Shown here one piece after another: positions 1 to 6,301 of a stretch of DNA of 13,357 bases. The stretch covers positions 1-13,357 of the forward strand of contig JAYWEL010000048.1 of NCBI GenBank assembly GCA_043779285.1, given 5' to 3'. The notes under the pieces are model-generated. The model was not told the DNA's origin, did no database searches, and saw nothing but the letters and a program-made list of their open reading frames with translations. Positions within the stretch are counted from its first letter, which is position 1. The number at the start of each line of letters is the position of its first letter. The stretch comes from MGR-bin208 sp043779285. Its GTDB lineage: Bacteria > Bacteroidota > Bacteroidia > Chitinophagales > Chitinophagaceae. The translations under genes were made by a program, and so were the position numbers.

Positions 1-480
1 TAAAATAAACCCGTTTTTCTTCACTTTTGGTAAAACCATGTCAAAATATTCGATATACCCTGTTTTATCCGCATCTATAAATACCAGGTCCCATGTTTCA
101 TCCAGTGTAGGTATGATCTCTTTCGCATTTCCTGTATGAATAATAATTTTATCAGCAACAGCTGTTTTGTCCAGAAACTTTCGGGCAACAGAGGAATCTT
201 CTTCCCTTAATTCAATACTATGCAGGATACCGTCATCTGTTAGGCCCTTGGTTAAACAGTAAGCGGAGTAGCCGGTAAATGTACCTATTTCCAATATTCT
301 CCTGGGCTTTATCATACTGCTGATCATTTGCAATAATTTACCCTGCAAGTGTCCGCTAAGCATAACCGATGCCCTGTTGGTCTCTATCGTGAAGGAAGAA
401 ATCTCTTTGAGTATTTCTTCTTCTTCGGTTGAAAAGTCTTCTGCATATTTCTGTACCAATGGATGAATTAATTCCACCAT
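1..480 (-). CDS. SAM-dependent O-methyltransferase, family 3 (partial, C-terminus beyond window)
   Basis: The first 160 codons of a class I SAM-dependent O-methyltransferase of the caffeoyl-CoA/catechol type (COG4122, Methyltransf_3) are visible, reading from ATG at 480-478 off the left edge. The Rossmann SAM-binding motif is LEIGTFTGYSA (about residues 63-73). It is preceded by a family-typical stretch with SGHLQGKLL (about 42-50). The metal/acceptor motif VFIDADKTGYIEYF lies at about 133-146, with the DxD-type aspartates the family uses for a divalent cation. Family members are about 210-220 residues, so roughly 50-60 C-terminal residues are missing. The protein should be cytosolic and methylate a hydroxyl, classically on a catechol-like acceptor; the real substrate cannot be told. 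Start choice: this ATG precedes the conserved region by a normal distance, and the upstream sequence is A/T-rich without a Shine-Dalgarno. It is not obviously in an operon with the symporter 390 nt upstream. Confidence 0.9.
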   Translation of the reverse strand, partial: MVELIHPLVQKYAEDFSTEEEEILKEISSFTIETNRASVMLSGHLQGKLLQMISSMIKPRRILEIGTFTGYSAYCLTKGLTDDGILHSIELREEDSSVARKFLDKTAVADKIIIHTGNAKEIIPTLDETWDLVFIDADKTGYIEYFDMVLPKVKKNGFIL

Positions 481-490
481 ATTTTTTTTG

Positions 491-517
491 TAAAGATACT
501 TATCTGCTTTTTGAGAT
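491..517 (-). promoter_or_regulatory. possible Bacteroidota-type promoter for the O-methyltransferase
   Basis: On the minus strand TATCTTTA (498-491) matches the Bacteroidota -7 consensus TAnnTTTG at all but the last base. A TTTC stands 19 nt upstream, where TTTG is expected for the -33 element. The -7 box ends only about 10 nt before the methyltransferase ATG, which would give a very short leader. This is a motif match only, in A/T-rich DNA, so chance is a real possibility. Confidence 0.25.
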
Positions 518-559
518 GAAAGGAGTTTAAAATAATTCATGACTGAAGGATAAAATTTA

Positions 560-652
560 TACAACCTGGCATTCTCAGGTATGAAACTGCAACTATAAAA
601 GGCTATGTGAGATTCCTCCTACGTCGGAATGACAAAACATTGCCAGGTTGTA
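560..652. repeat. inverted-repeat-bounded element with internal palindromes (MITE/REP-like)
   Basis: A perfect 12-bp inverted repeat (TACAACCTGGCA at 560-571, TGCCAGGTTGTA at 641-652) encloses 69 bp. Inside are two further short palindromes: TCTCA (573-577) with TGAGA (608-612), and ATTCC (612-616) with GGAAT (626-630). The whole unit could fold as a multi-branched hairpin. The core around 606-634 (minus strand TCATTCCGACGTAGGAGGAA) resembles, from memory, a short interspersed repeat common in Bacteroidota intergenic regions. No target-site duplication was identified and only one copy is in this window, so mobility is an inference. Confidence 0.5.
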
Positions 653-689
653 AAGTTTTTACATTTTTAGGAGCTATCAAGCCGATATA

Positions 690-762
690 GGAGGCAAGAT
701 GGCAAAGCCTTGCTTTTCTTTGTTTCTTTCCTTAGTGGCTAAGTGCCTTCGTGGCAAAATCT
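690..762. repeat. probable interspersed intergenic repeat
   Basis: The stretch contains a bulged hairpin, GCAA(gat)GGC-aaa-GCCTTGC (694-713), followed on the plus strand by a T-rich run, then CTTAGTGGCTAAGTGCCTTC (731-750) and GTGGCAAAA. On the minus strand this reads GCCACGAAGGCACTTAGCC and so on. From memory, this sequence recurs in many Bacteroidota and cyanobacterial intergenic regions, often near GxxExxY protein genes. Only one copy is in the window, so the repeat status rests on recall and needs a genome-wide search. It resembles a rho-independent terminator, but no plus-strand gene lies upstream for it to serve. Confidence 0.35.
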
Positions 763-869
763 GACTTTTGAGATAACTTGTAATAAAACATAAAGCTGAT
801 ATTGATGCCCTGATCCAATCTGCCGATTATGGTTTTTTGAAATACTTTGACTCCTTGGCTTGTGAACTC

Positions 870-2387
870 TTAATCCTTTTTTTTATCTGAAATGATCAAC
901 AGGCCAAGAAATGTAATAAGACCATTATAGATCAGTAATTCGTAACCGATTTTAAAGGAGCCAAAAATACTGGTCGAAAAGGATTTTACCGTATTGAAAA
1001 ACGATTCGCCAAAATGCAGTTGCTTTTGATACCACTCAATATTATTGACCAGATCGACCCCTAATATCAGGATGGCAGCAGCCAAACAAATATAAATTGA
1101 AAGGCTATCATTTATTTTACGTTTTGTAAGTATTCCAAAAGCAAATAAACCCAACAATGGACCATAAGTAAATCCAGCAACTTTTAAAATAACATCGATG
1201 ATCGATTTATTGTCCATCATTTTAAAACCCATTACCATCAGAAAGAAAACAAATGCAAATGTAAAATGTACTGTAAGTCTCACTTTACGACGTTTTTTCT
1301 CATCCCATTCATCTCTTCTTTTCAATCCCAGCATATCGATACAGAATGAAGATGTTAATGCTGTTAGAGCACCATCCGCACTGGGGAACAATGCACTGAT
1401 TAAGCCAATGATGAAAATAACGGAGATCGCTGTTGGCATAAAGTTCAATGCAATGGTTGGGAATAAATCATCGGATGGAACAGTGATTCCGTTTTTTGCT
1501 GCAAATAAATACAATAAGCCACCCAATAATAGAAACAGAAAGTTTACGAATACCAGAATGACACTGAAGGTCATCATGTTTTTTTGAGAGTCCTTCAATG
1601 TCTTAACACTGATATTCTTTTGCATCATTTCCTGGTCAAGGCCAGTCATAGCCACCGCAATGAAAGCTCCGCCCAGTATATGTTTTACATAAAAAGATGA
1701 ACTGTTTATATCTGTATTAAATATGCGGGTCAATCCCTGGCTACCTAATTCAGTTAATGTAGTACCAACCGAATGCCCCATGTTGGACATGATATATACT
1801 ATACAAACAACCAAACCCAGCAACATGAAAGTAGTCTGCAAAGTATCTGTAAATACAATGGTTTTTACCCCACCTTCGAATGTGTACAAAATAATCATCA
1901 GCAAAATGACTACTGTGGTGACTTCAAAAGAAACCCCCATTTTTTTTAAAATGAAAATCTGTAACACATTTATCACCAAATATAATCGTGCCGTAGCTCC
2001 CAGGGTTCTGGAAATGATAAAAAACATGGCACCGGTTTTATACGACACTTTACCAAAACGATGCTGCAGGTAATCATAGATGGATGTAAGATTCAACTTA
2101 TAATACAACGGAAGCAATACAAACGCAATGATCACATACCCGATAAGGTAGCCTATCACCACCTGGAAATAGGCAAAACCAGCACCACCAACCGTACCCG
2201 GTACAGAAACAAACGTAACACCCGATAAAGAAGTTCCGATCATTCCAAAGGCTACCAATAACCAATTAGAGCTTTTGTTTCCGATAAAGAAGGATTCATT
2301 ATTTGAATTTTTTGACGTGAAATAAGCTACAATAAGCAACAACAAAAAATATCCAAGTACAAAAGAAAACAAAATGGCAGCAGACAT
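870..2387 (-). CDS. sodium:solute symporter (SSS family) permease
   Basis: A 505-residue, very hydrophobic polytopic inner-membrane protein of the sodium/solute symporter family (SSF, LeuT fold), which couples uptake of a solute to Na+ entry. The N-terminus starts directly in a transmembrane segment (about 4-23). The unwound-helix signature GTSLSGVTFVSVPG is at 51-64, RTLGATARLYLVINVLQ at 127-143, and the family-typical TDTLQTTFMLLG at 180-191. SALFPSADGALTALTSSFCID (331-351) carries the T-S-S residues (345-347) where Na+ ligands sit in studied members such as vSGLT and PutP. A charged loop (DEWDEKKRRKVR, 359-370) follows, and the tail ends KKKD. Length and about 13 predicted helices match full-length members. 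The substrate (sugar, amino acid, sialic acid, nucleoside or other) cannot be deduced. The ATG at 2387 is the natural start; no Shine-Dalgarno is seen. It is transcribed divergently from the LOG gene and stands alone on its strand. Confidence 0.92.
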   Translation of the reverse strand: MSAAILFSFVLGYFLLLLIVAYFTSKNSNNESFFIGNKSSNWLLVAFGMIGTSLSGVTFVSVPGTVGGAGFAYFQVVIGYLIGYVIIAFVLLPLYYKLNLTSIYDYLQHRFGKVSYKTGAMFFIISRTLGATARLYLVINVLQIFILKKMGVSFEVTTVVILLMIILYTFEGGVKTIVFTDTLQTTFMLLGLVVCIVYIMSNMGHSVGTTLTELGSQGLTRIFNTDINSSSFYVKHILGGAFIAVAMTGLDQEMMQKNISVKTLKDSQKNMMTFSVILVFVNFLFLLLGGLLYLFAAKNGITVPSDDLFPTIALNFMPTAISVIFIIGLISALFPSADGALTALTSSFCIDMLGLKRRDEWDEKKRRKVRLTVHFTFAFVFFLMVMGFKMMDNKSIIDVILKVAGFTYGPLLGLFAFGILTKRKINDSLSIYICLAAAILILGVDLVNNIEWYQKQLHFGESFFNTVKSFSTSIFGSFKIGYELLIYNGLITFLGLLIISDKKKD

Positions 2388-2502
2388 AGTATTGATTATT
2401 TATCGAATAAAAAAGAAGAAGCAGTTTTATTTAACCTCTTAATAATTTTTGAAGATAAAGAAATTTGTATTCCCTTTACCGCCTTAATTAAAAAGATAAT
2501 AG

Positions 2503-3042
2503 ATGGATATTAAAGCCCTTGCAGTTTTCTGTGGTTCAAAAAACGGAACGAAAAAAATATACCGGCAACATGCCGCTGAATTAGGAACCTGGATGGGATT
2601 GAAAGGTATAACCCTTATATATGGAGGTGGCAACAAGGGAATTATGGGTGAACTGTCAAATGCGGCTATGGCCAATAATGGATTTGTTGTGGGTGTTATT
2701 CCAAAACTTTTATTGGAGTGGGAACATGCCAACGATAAAATATCGGAATTGATTATTGTTGATGATATGCATGCCCGTAAAAAAATAATATACGAAAAAT
2801 GTGATGCCGCTTTAATATTATCCGGTGGCTATGGCACACTGGATGAACTTTTTGAAATGCTTACCTGGAACCAACTGGCTATTCATAACAAAAAAATATT
2901 CATCATCAATTCAGGTGGGTTCTACGATCATTTACTGAAGCATATGCAGCACCTGGAAAATGAAGAATTCTTATACGAACCTATGTCGGAAAGGATTTTA
3001 TTTTTTAACGATATTGAAAGTTTTACAGATCATCTGAATTAA
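2503..3042 (+). CDS. LOG family protein (nucleoside 5'-monophosphate phosphoribohydrolase)
   Basis: A 179-residue cytosolic Rossmann-fold protein of the LOG ("LONELY GUY") / TIGR00730 family. Characterised members hydrolyse the N-glycosidic bond of nucleoside 5'-monophosphates, releasing the free base and ribose 5-phosphate; cytokinin ribosides are the classical substrate. The N-terminus AVFCGSKNG (7-15) and GGGNKGIMG (41-49) form the nucleotide-binding part. MHARK (89-93) supplies the family arginine/lysine, and GGYGTLDE (108-115) supplies the catalytic glutamate. The hallmark PGGxGTxxE has serine in place of the leading proline (SGG, 107-109), while arginine and glutamate are kept, so activity is likely retained. 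Length fits the roughly 180-190-residue short-LOG subgroup. The ATG at 2503 is the only sensible start and has no Shine-Dalgarno. The gene is monocistronic here, divergent from the symporter and convergent with the small OMP gene. Its bacterial role is probably purine/pyrimidine nucleotide salvage; cytokinin production is not shown. Confidence 0.9.
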   Translation: MDIKALAVFCGSKNGTKKIYRQHAAELGTWMGLKGITLIYGGGNKGIMGELSNAAMANNGFVVGVIPKLLLEWEHANDKISELIIVDDMHARKKIIYEKCDAALILSGGYGTLDELFEMLTWNQLAIHNKKIFIINSGGFYDHLLKHMQHLENEEFLYEPMSERILFFNDIESFTDHLN

Positions 3043-3044
3043 AA

Positions 3045-3080
3045 AATCCTCAACAGGTAAAGGGTTGAATTCATTTTTTT
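3045..3080. terminator. bidirectional rho-independent terminator between convergent genes
   Basis: Between the LOG stop (3042) and the OMP stop (3079) is an imperfect hairpin. AAT(cc)TCAAC (3045-3054) pairs with GTTGAATT (3064-3071) across a 9-nt loop, with a two-base bulge. On the plus strand it is followed by seven T (3074-3080), and on the minus strand by a T tract (3046-3041). The stem is short and AT-rich, so strength is uncertain, but position and symmetry suit a shared terminator. Confidence 0.45.
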
Positions 3081-3660
3081 AATACAATCCCACATTATAG
3101 CCAACGTTCACAATAGGCCGTTTGCCATAAGGAGAGTTTGCATTATTCAAGACATCATAAAATACAGATGTAATAAAAGAACCCCGGCCGGCAGGAAATA
3201 CAACCCCGGCACCCAACAGTAAACTGGGAATGATTTTAGTGTCAATCTTGAATTCCAGAGAAGGCTGTGTTGGCGTTGCAAAATATTTTTGTTTGCCCCA
3301 TACATAATTCATTTCGGGTTGTACCTGCAACATAATTTGTTGCATTGGGTATATTCTGCCAAATGCATTCAAGCCGGCAACACCCTGAGATGTTTTACGT
3401 ACCGGGTTACCGCTAAAATCCCTTTCTGTAAAACTTATGCTCTGCATATTTATACCCATGCCTGCTGCCAGGTATCGATTGAACCGATACCCTAATTGTG
3501 GTGATATATTGATATTTGAATAATCGCCAAAACTCAATCCAAAATTTCCACCGATAAAAAGCTTCTCCCTTTCAAAACCTTTTTTAGGTTCTTCATCCTG
3601 TGCAAGAGCCACAAAAGAAAGGAATAAAAATCCTGCTGCTAACAAACTGACTTTATGCAT
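3079..3660 (-). CDS. small outer-membrane beta-barrel protein
   Basis: A 193-residue secreted protein with a clear Sec signal peptide: Met-His-Lys, a hydrophobic core (LLAAGFLFLSFVALA) and likely cleavage after ALA at residue 20, before QDEEPKK. The mature part alternates polar and hydrophobic residues in beta-strand-like blocks rich in Gly and aromatics, for example LFIGGNFGLSFGDYSN, PQLGYRFNRYLAAGMGINMQ and IPSLLLGAGVVF. It ends in an aromatic residue (NVGYNVGLY), as barrel proteins recognised by the BAM machinery do. This fits the Bacteroidota outer-membrane beta-barrel (OmpA-like/PorT-like transmembrane barrel) families, with about eight strands at this size. No periplasmic domain is present and no specific function is recognised. 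It follows glcD by 30 nt on the same strand and may be its co-transcribed distal gene; it ends convergently with the LOG gene at the shared terminator. Confidence 0.8.
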   Translation of the reverse strand: MHKVSLLAAGFLFLSFVALAQDEEPKKGFEREKLFIGGNFGLSFGDYSNINISPQLGYRFNRYLAAGMGINMQSISFTERDFSGNPVRKTSQGVAGLNAFGRIYPMQQIMLQVQPEMNYVWGKQKYFATPTQPSLEFKIDTKIIPSLLLGAGVVFPAGRGSFITSVFYDVLNNANSPYGKRPIVNVGYNVGLY

Positions 3661-3690
3661 ATTACTTCAATTAATTCGTTGAATTAAAAA

Positions 3691-5106
3691 TTAAACATCG
3701 ATTATTTTTCCTGCATTTAAAATATTATTCGGATCAAAAACTCTCTTTATCTGTTTCATCAATTCAATCTGAACAGGACTGAATACAATGTTCATGTATT
3801 CTTTTTGTATTAACCCGATTCCGTGTTCTCCGCTAATTGTTCCCCCTAATTCTTTTACCAGTATAAATAATGCTTTCAGGCATTTTACCATTTCCGGATC
3901 ACTCATGCTGTTTCTGGTTCCTTCTTTTTTAATCCTGATATGAAGATTGCCATCACCGGCATGTCCATAGCATACCACCTTAAAATCGTATTCAATCCCC
4001 AATGCTTTTGTTCCCCTGATTAATGCAGGCAACTCAGCTCTTGGCACTACGGTATCTTCTTCAATGGTATATCCATCCATTTTTACAGCTTCAGCCACTC
4101 TTCTTCTCAATTTCCATAATTCCGCTTTTTGTTGTGCATCATCTGCGAAATAAATTTCACCGGCATCAAAACCATTTAAAATTTCAGCGATAGCCTCCAT
4201 TTCTTTCATCAATACATCCATATCGTTTCCATCCACTTCAATAATCAGGTGTGCTTCAATATCGTCCGTTATTTTTACAACGCTGCTATCCACCATTCTG
4301 CTGACAATCTTCAAGGCATTAATTTCCATCAGCTCCAAAGCACTGGGTGTATAACCTCCTCTGAAAATTGCACTGACTGCCGCTCCTGCTTTTTCCAACG
4401 ATTTGAATGGCACTAACATCAACAAATCAAATTTTGGATGTGGTATTAGCTTTAGTACTATTTTAGTGACAATTCCCAGGGTTCCTTCGCTGCCTACAAT
4501 CAATTGTGTTAAATTATATCCTGTCGAATTTTTTAACACATTGGCTCCTGTCCAGATAATTTCACCACTTGGTAAAACCACTTCTAGGTTCAGTACGTAA
4601 TCCTTTACCACGCCATATTTTACGGCCTTGGGCCCACCACTATTTTCTGCAATATTGCCTCCTATAAAACAAGAACCCCGGCTACTGGGATCGGGTGGAT
4701 AAAAAAGTCCTTTTTCTTTTACTGCATTTTGCAATACTTCAGTAATCACACCCGGCTCGGAAATAACTTGTAGGTTTTGTTCATCAATTTTAAGTATGGA
4801 ATTCATTCTTTCTGTAGAAAGAACCACACCACCTAAATGTGGAAGGGCTCCACCGCTTAAACCGGTTCCGGCTCCACGGGGTGTGACCGGTATCTTATTT
4901 TCATTGCAAATCTTCATGATGGCACTTACTTCTTCTGCAGTTCTTGGCTTCAACACAATATCCGGCATAAAGTGTAAGTCTTCCGTTTCATCTCTTCCAT
5001 ATTTATACATAGCATCATTATCCACAATGATGTTTGACTCACCAATAATGTTTTTAAAATCATTTACTAAATCAACTGTCATAGAGTCTCTGGAAAAATT
5101 TGACAT
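3691..5106 (-). CDS. glcD: FAD-linked oxidase, glycolate/D-lactate dehydrogenase type (GlcD-like)
   Basis: A 471-residue flavoprotein of the vanillyl-alcohol-oxidase superfamily (FAD_binding_4 then FAD-oxidase_C), which oxidises a 2-hydroxyacid such as glycolate or D-lactate to the 2-oxoacid. The PCMH FAD-binding domain covers about 45-225, with PRGAGTGLSGGA (76-87), DPSS (139-142), GGNIAENSGGPKAVKYG (149-165) and GSEGTLGIVT (205-214). The C-terminal substrate domain has GHAGDGNLH (381-389) and SGEHGIG (425-431), whose histidines bind substrate/metal in relatives, and the end signature FDPNNILNAGKI (457-468). Length matches stand-alone GlcD (about 460-500), and no Fe-S domain is fused. GlcE/GlcF partners are not in this window, so substrate and electron acceptor are open. 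The ATG at 5106 is used; Met9 is an alternative but shortens the normal N-terminus. A 14-nt hairpin sits 1 nt before this ATG. The gene follows porP by 81 nt. Confidence 0.93.
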   Translation of the reverse strand: MSNFSRDSMTVDLVNDFKNIIGESNIIVDNDAMYKYGRDETEDLHFMPDIVLKPRTAEEVSAIMKICNENKIPVTPRGAGTGLSGGALPHLGGVVLSTERMNSILKIDEQNLQVISEPGVITEVLQNAVKEKGLFYPPDPSSRGSCFIGGNIAENSGGPKAVKYGVVKDYVLNLEVVLPSGEIIWTGANVLKNSTGYNLTQLIVGSEGTLGIVTKIVLKLIPHPKFDLLMLVPFKSLEKAGAAVSAIFRGGYTPSALELMEINALKIVSRMVDSSVVKITDDIEAHLIIEVDGNDMDVLMKEMEAIAEILNGFDAGEIYFADDAQQKAELWKLRRRVAEAVKMDGYTIEEDTVVPRAELPALIRGTKALGIEYDFKVVCYGHAGDGNLHIRIKKEGTRNSMSDPEMVKCLKALFILVKELGGTISGEHGIGLIQKEYMNIVFSPVQIELMKQIKRVFDPNNILNAGKIIDV

Positions 5107-5107
5107 C

Positions 5108-5121
5108 CGTTATTTTTAACG
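5108..5121 (-). promoter_or_regulatory. hairpin abutting the glcD start codon
   Basis: CGTTA (5108-5112) and TAACG (5117-5121) form a perfect 5-bp stem with a 4-nt loop, ending one base upstream of the glcD ATG (5106-5104). If formed in the mRNA it would occlude the initiation region. It is short and lies in AT-rich sequence, so chance cannot be excluded; no known regulator site is recognised. Confidence 0.25.
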
Positions 5122-5187
5122 TAAAATAATAATTTCTGCATAGATAAATCATGCAAAATATGGAGTGGTGAAATTATTGAAAAATTC

Positions 5188-6285
5188 TTATTTAAAAGTC
5201 GGACACATGGTTTGTTTTTCCTGTCCACTGAAAGGTTGTATGATTCCTTGTTTAATAATAGAAAATTCAAATGCTCCACGGTTATTATTATAATTCATTA
5301 AGGTGGATGTGGTGGCATCATACGAGAAAGTGAAAGTAATATCTTTCTTTCCAAAACCGATGGATGGAATAATAGCATCATTATACCGGTAATATAAACC
5401 GCCAATCAGAATATTTTCTCCATCACCCGATAAATTATAATTTGCATTCAAGCCGGCAACGATCTCCGCAGATTTTGCCTGTAAAGAAACATAGGCATTT
5501 GGGTTAACTATCCAACTATCATTTAGTTTGAAACTGCCATTTAAAAATCCTGTATACCGCATTGGCACTGTGTTATTAAATCCGAAAGTTGAATTAAAAA
5601 ATGATTCTTTTGGACGATTGACATGATGTGCAGAAAATCCGGCATTCAAGTACATTTTATCATTCGGAAAATACGCATAGTTCATGCCTACCTGCATATC
5701 TAGGTAGGTAATATTATTTTTTGCCAGTGAAACACTGGTTGGAATTTTACTGTCGAAAAATTTTCCATCAAATTGGTCTGGAAATTTCAATCCGGAAACG
5801 TTTATATTTTTATTTGCAAAACCCACATTAAACCCAAGACTTACCAAACTTCCTGCATTCAACATCTGATGGTATGCCACTGATCCATATCCTCTTGTTG
5901 AAGTCAGGTTCCCAGCTCCGGCAACATCCTTCAATATTAATGCACCCAAACCCAACCATCCGGTTTCATACCTGTTCTTCATAACCTGCACATCCCCGAA
6001 AGCACTCATTGTTTTATATGGCACTGCCATAATGGAGGACCATTGATTACGGTAATTCACTCCTATTCTGTAATCCCCATCAGGAATAAATCCAGTATTG
6101 GCCGGATTAGTCAATAAAGGAGAATTCATAAACTGTGAAAAATGTAAATCTTGCGAATATGTATTTTGGCTGCTGAAAAAAGAACAAATAAATAACAATA
6201 CGCCTATAGGTAAAAAACAAATTTGCTTACCCCATTTATTAAATAGGTTATGTAATGTTTTAGCTATATTAAAAAACTGTCTCAT
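5188..6285 (-). CDS. PorP/SprF family type IX secretion system outer-membrane protein
   Basis: A 365-residue outer-membrane protein of the PorP/SprF family (TIGR03519). PorP-like proteins act with T9SS substrates that carry type B (gliding-motility-type) C-terminal domains, in export or in holding them at the surface. The mature start QDLHFSQFMNSPLLTNPANTG (45-65) is the family hallmark (HFSQF, then NPA.TG), followed by RIGVNYRNQWSS (73-84). The protein ends with the typical GAFEFSIIK stretch and CPTFK close to the usual CPRF terminus. The signal peptide has an unusually long n-region (about 20 residues with several K/R) before LPIGVLLFICSFFSS, with likely cleavage before Q45; no later Met offers a shorter start. 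The ATG at 6285 lies 13 nt after the cargo stop, behind a purine-rich GGGGAAAAG, in a stop/start overlap arrangement. Tight spacing implies one transcript with the cargo. Confidence 0.92.
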   Translation of the reverse strand: MRQFFNIAKTLHNLFNKWGKQICFLPIGVLLFICSFFSSQNTYSQDLHFSQFMNSPLLTNPANTGFIPDGDYRIGVNYRNQWSSIMAVPYKTMSAFGDVQVMKNRYETGWLGLGALILKDVAGAGNLTSTRGYGSVAYHQMLNAGSLVSLGFNVGFANKNINVSGLKFPDQFDGKFFDSKIPTSVSLAKNNITYLDMQVGMNYAYFPNDKMYLNAGFSAHHVNRPKESFFNSTFGFNNTVPMRYTGFLNGSFKLNDSWIVNPNAYVSLQAKSAEIVAGLNANYNLSGDGENILIGGLYYRYNDAIIPSIGFGKKDITFTFSYDATTSTLMNYNNNRGAFEFSIIKQGIIQPFSGQEKQTMCPTFK

Positions 6286-6301
6286 TAACTTTTCCCCATT
6301 A
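6283..6301 (-). promoter_or_regulatory. double TAATG stop/start junction (translational coupling) between cargo and porP
   Basis: On the minus strand the cargo stop TAA (6301-6299) shares its last A with an ATG that opens a four-codon ORF (ATG GGG AAA AGT TAA). The stop of that ORF shares its last A with the porP ATG (6285-6283). The 19-nt junction therefore reads TAATGGGGAAAAGTTAATG. The GGGGAAAAG between the two starts could also act as a weak ribosome-binding sequence. The arrangement suits re-initiation of terminating ribosomes onto porP; whether the mini-ORF is translated is not known. Confidence 0.45.

Larger units (their letters stand above)
481..869. other. 389-bp intergenic stretch without a credible gene
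   Basis: No convincing coding region is present between the methyltransferase start and the symporter stop. The stretch holds a nested inverted-repeat element (about 560-652) and a second repeat-like section (about 690-760), annotated separately. A 37-codon open stretch at about 777-890 (+) and a short ATG ORF at 699 (+) look like chance reading frames. Such gene-poor DNA with palindromes is typical of insertion sites for small interspersed repeats. Confidence 0.6.

Noticed and set aside
699..770. ATG ORF preceded by GGAGG on the plus strand (MAKPCFSLF...)
   Set aside because: A Shine-Dalgarno is present, but the ORF is only about 23 codons and is made of the repeat-like sequence. Bacteroidota rarely rely on such sites.
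777..890. 37-codon plus-strand open stretch that could be a gene relic
   Set aside because: No start codon and no recognisable homology; it runs into the symporter 3' end. Insufficient to call a pseudogene.
1198..1587. 129-codon plus-strand open frame inside the symporter gene
   Set aside because: It lies wholly antisense to a well-conserved symporter and its translation resembles no protein family, so it is a shadow frame.
2388..2502. Divergent promoters between the symporter and LOG genes
   Set aside because: GAAATTTG at 2460-2467 is near the -7 consensus but lacks TA and a spaced TTTG, and nothing better was found for the symporter.
3666..3683. TTCAA/TTGAA inverted repeat in the glcD-OMP gap
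   Set aside because: Short AT-only arms of a kind expected by chance in this base composition.
5137..5155. TGCAT-N9-ATGCA hairpin in the porP-glcD gap as a terminator
   Set aside because: Five-bp AT-rich stem with no clean T tract on the minus strand. Termination between porP and glcD cannot be supported.
5079..5279. 66-codon minus-strand open frame between porP and glcD
   Set aside because: It overlaps both flanking genes in another frame and encodes the gap as random-looking sequence, with no family resemblance.
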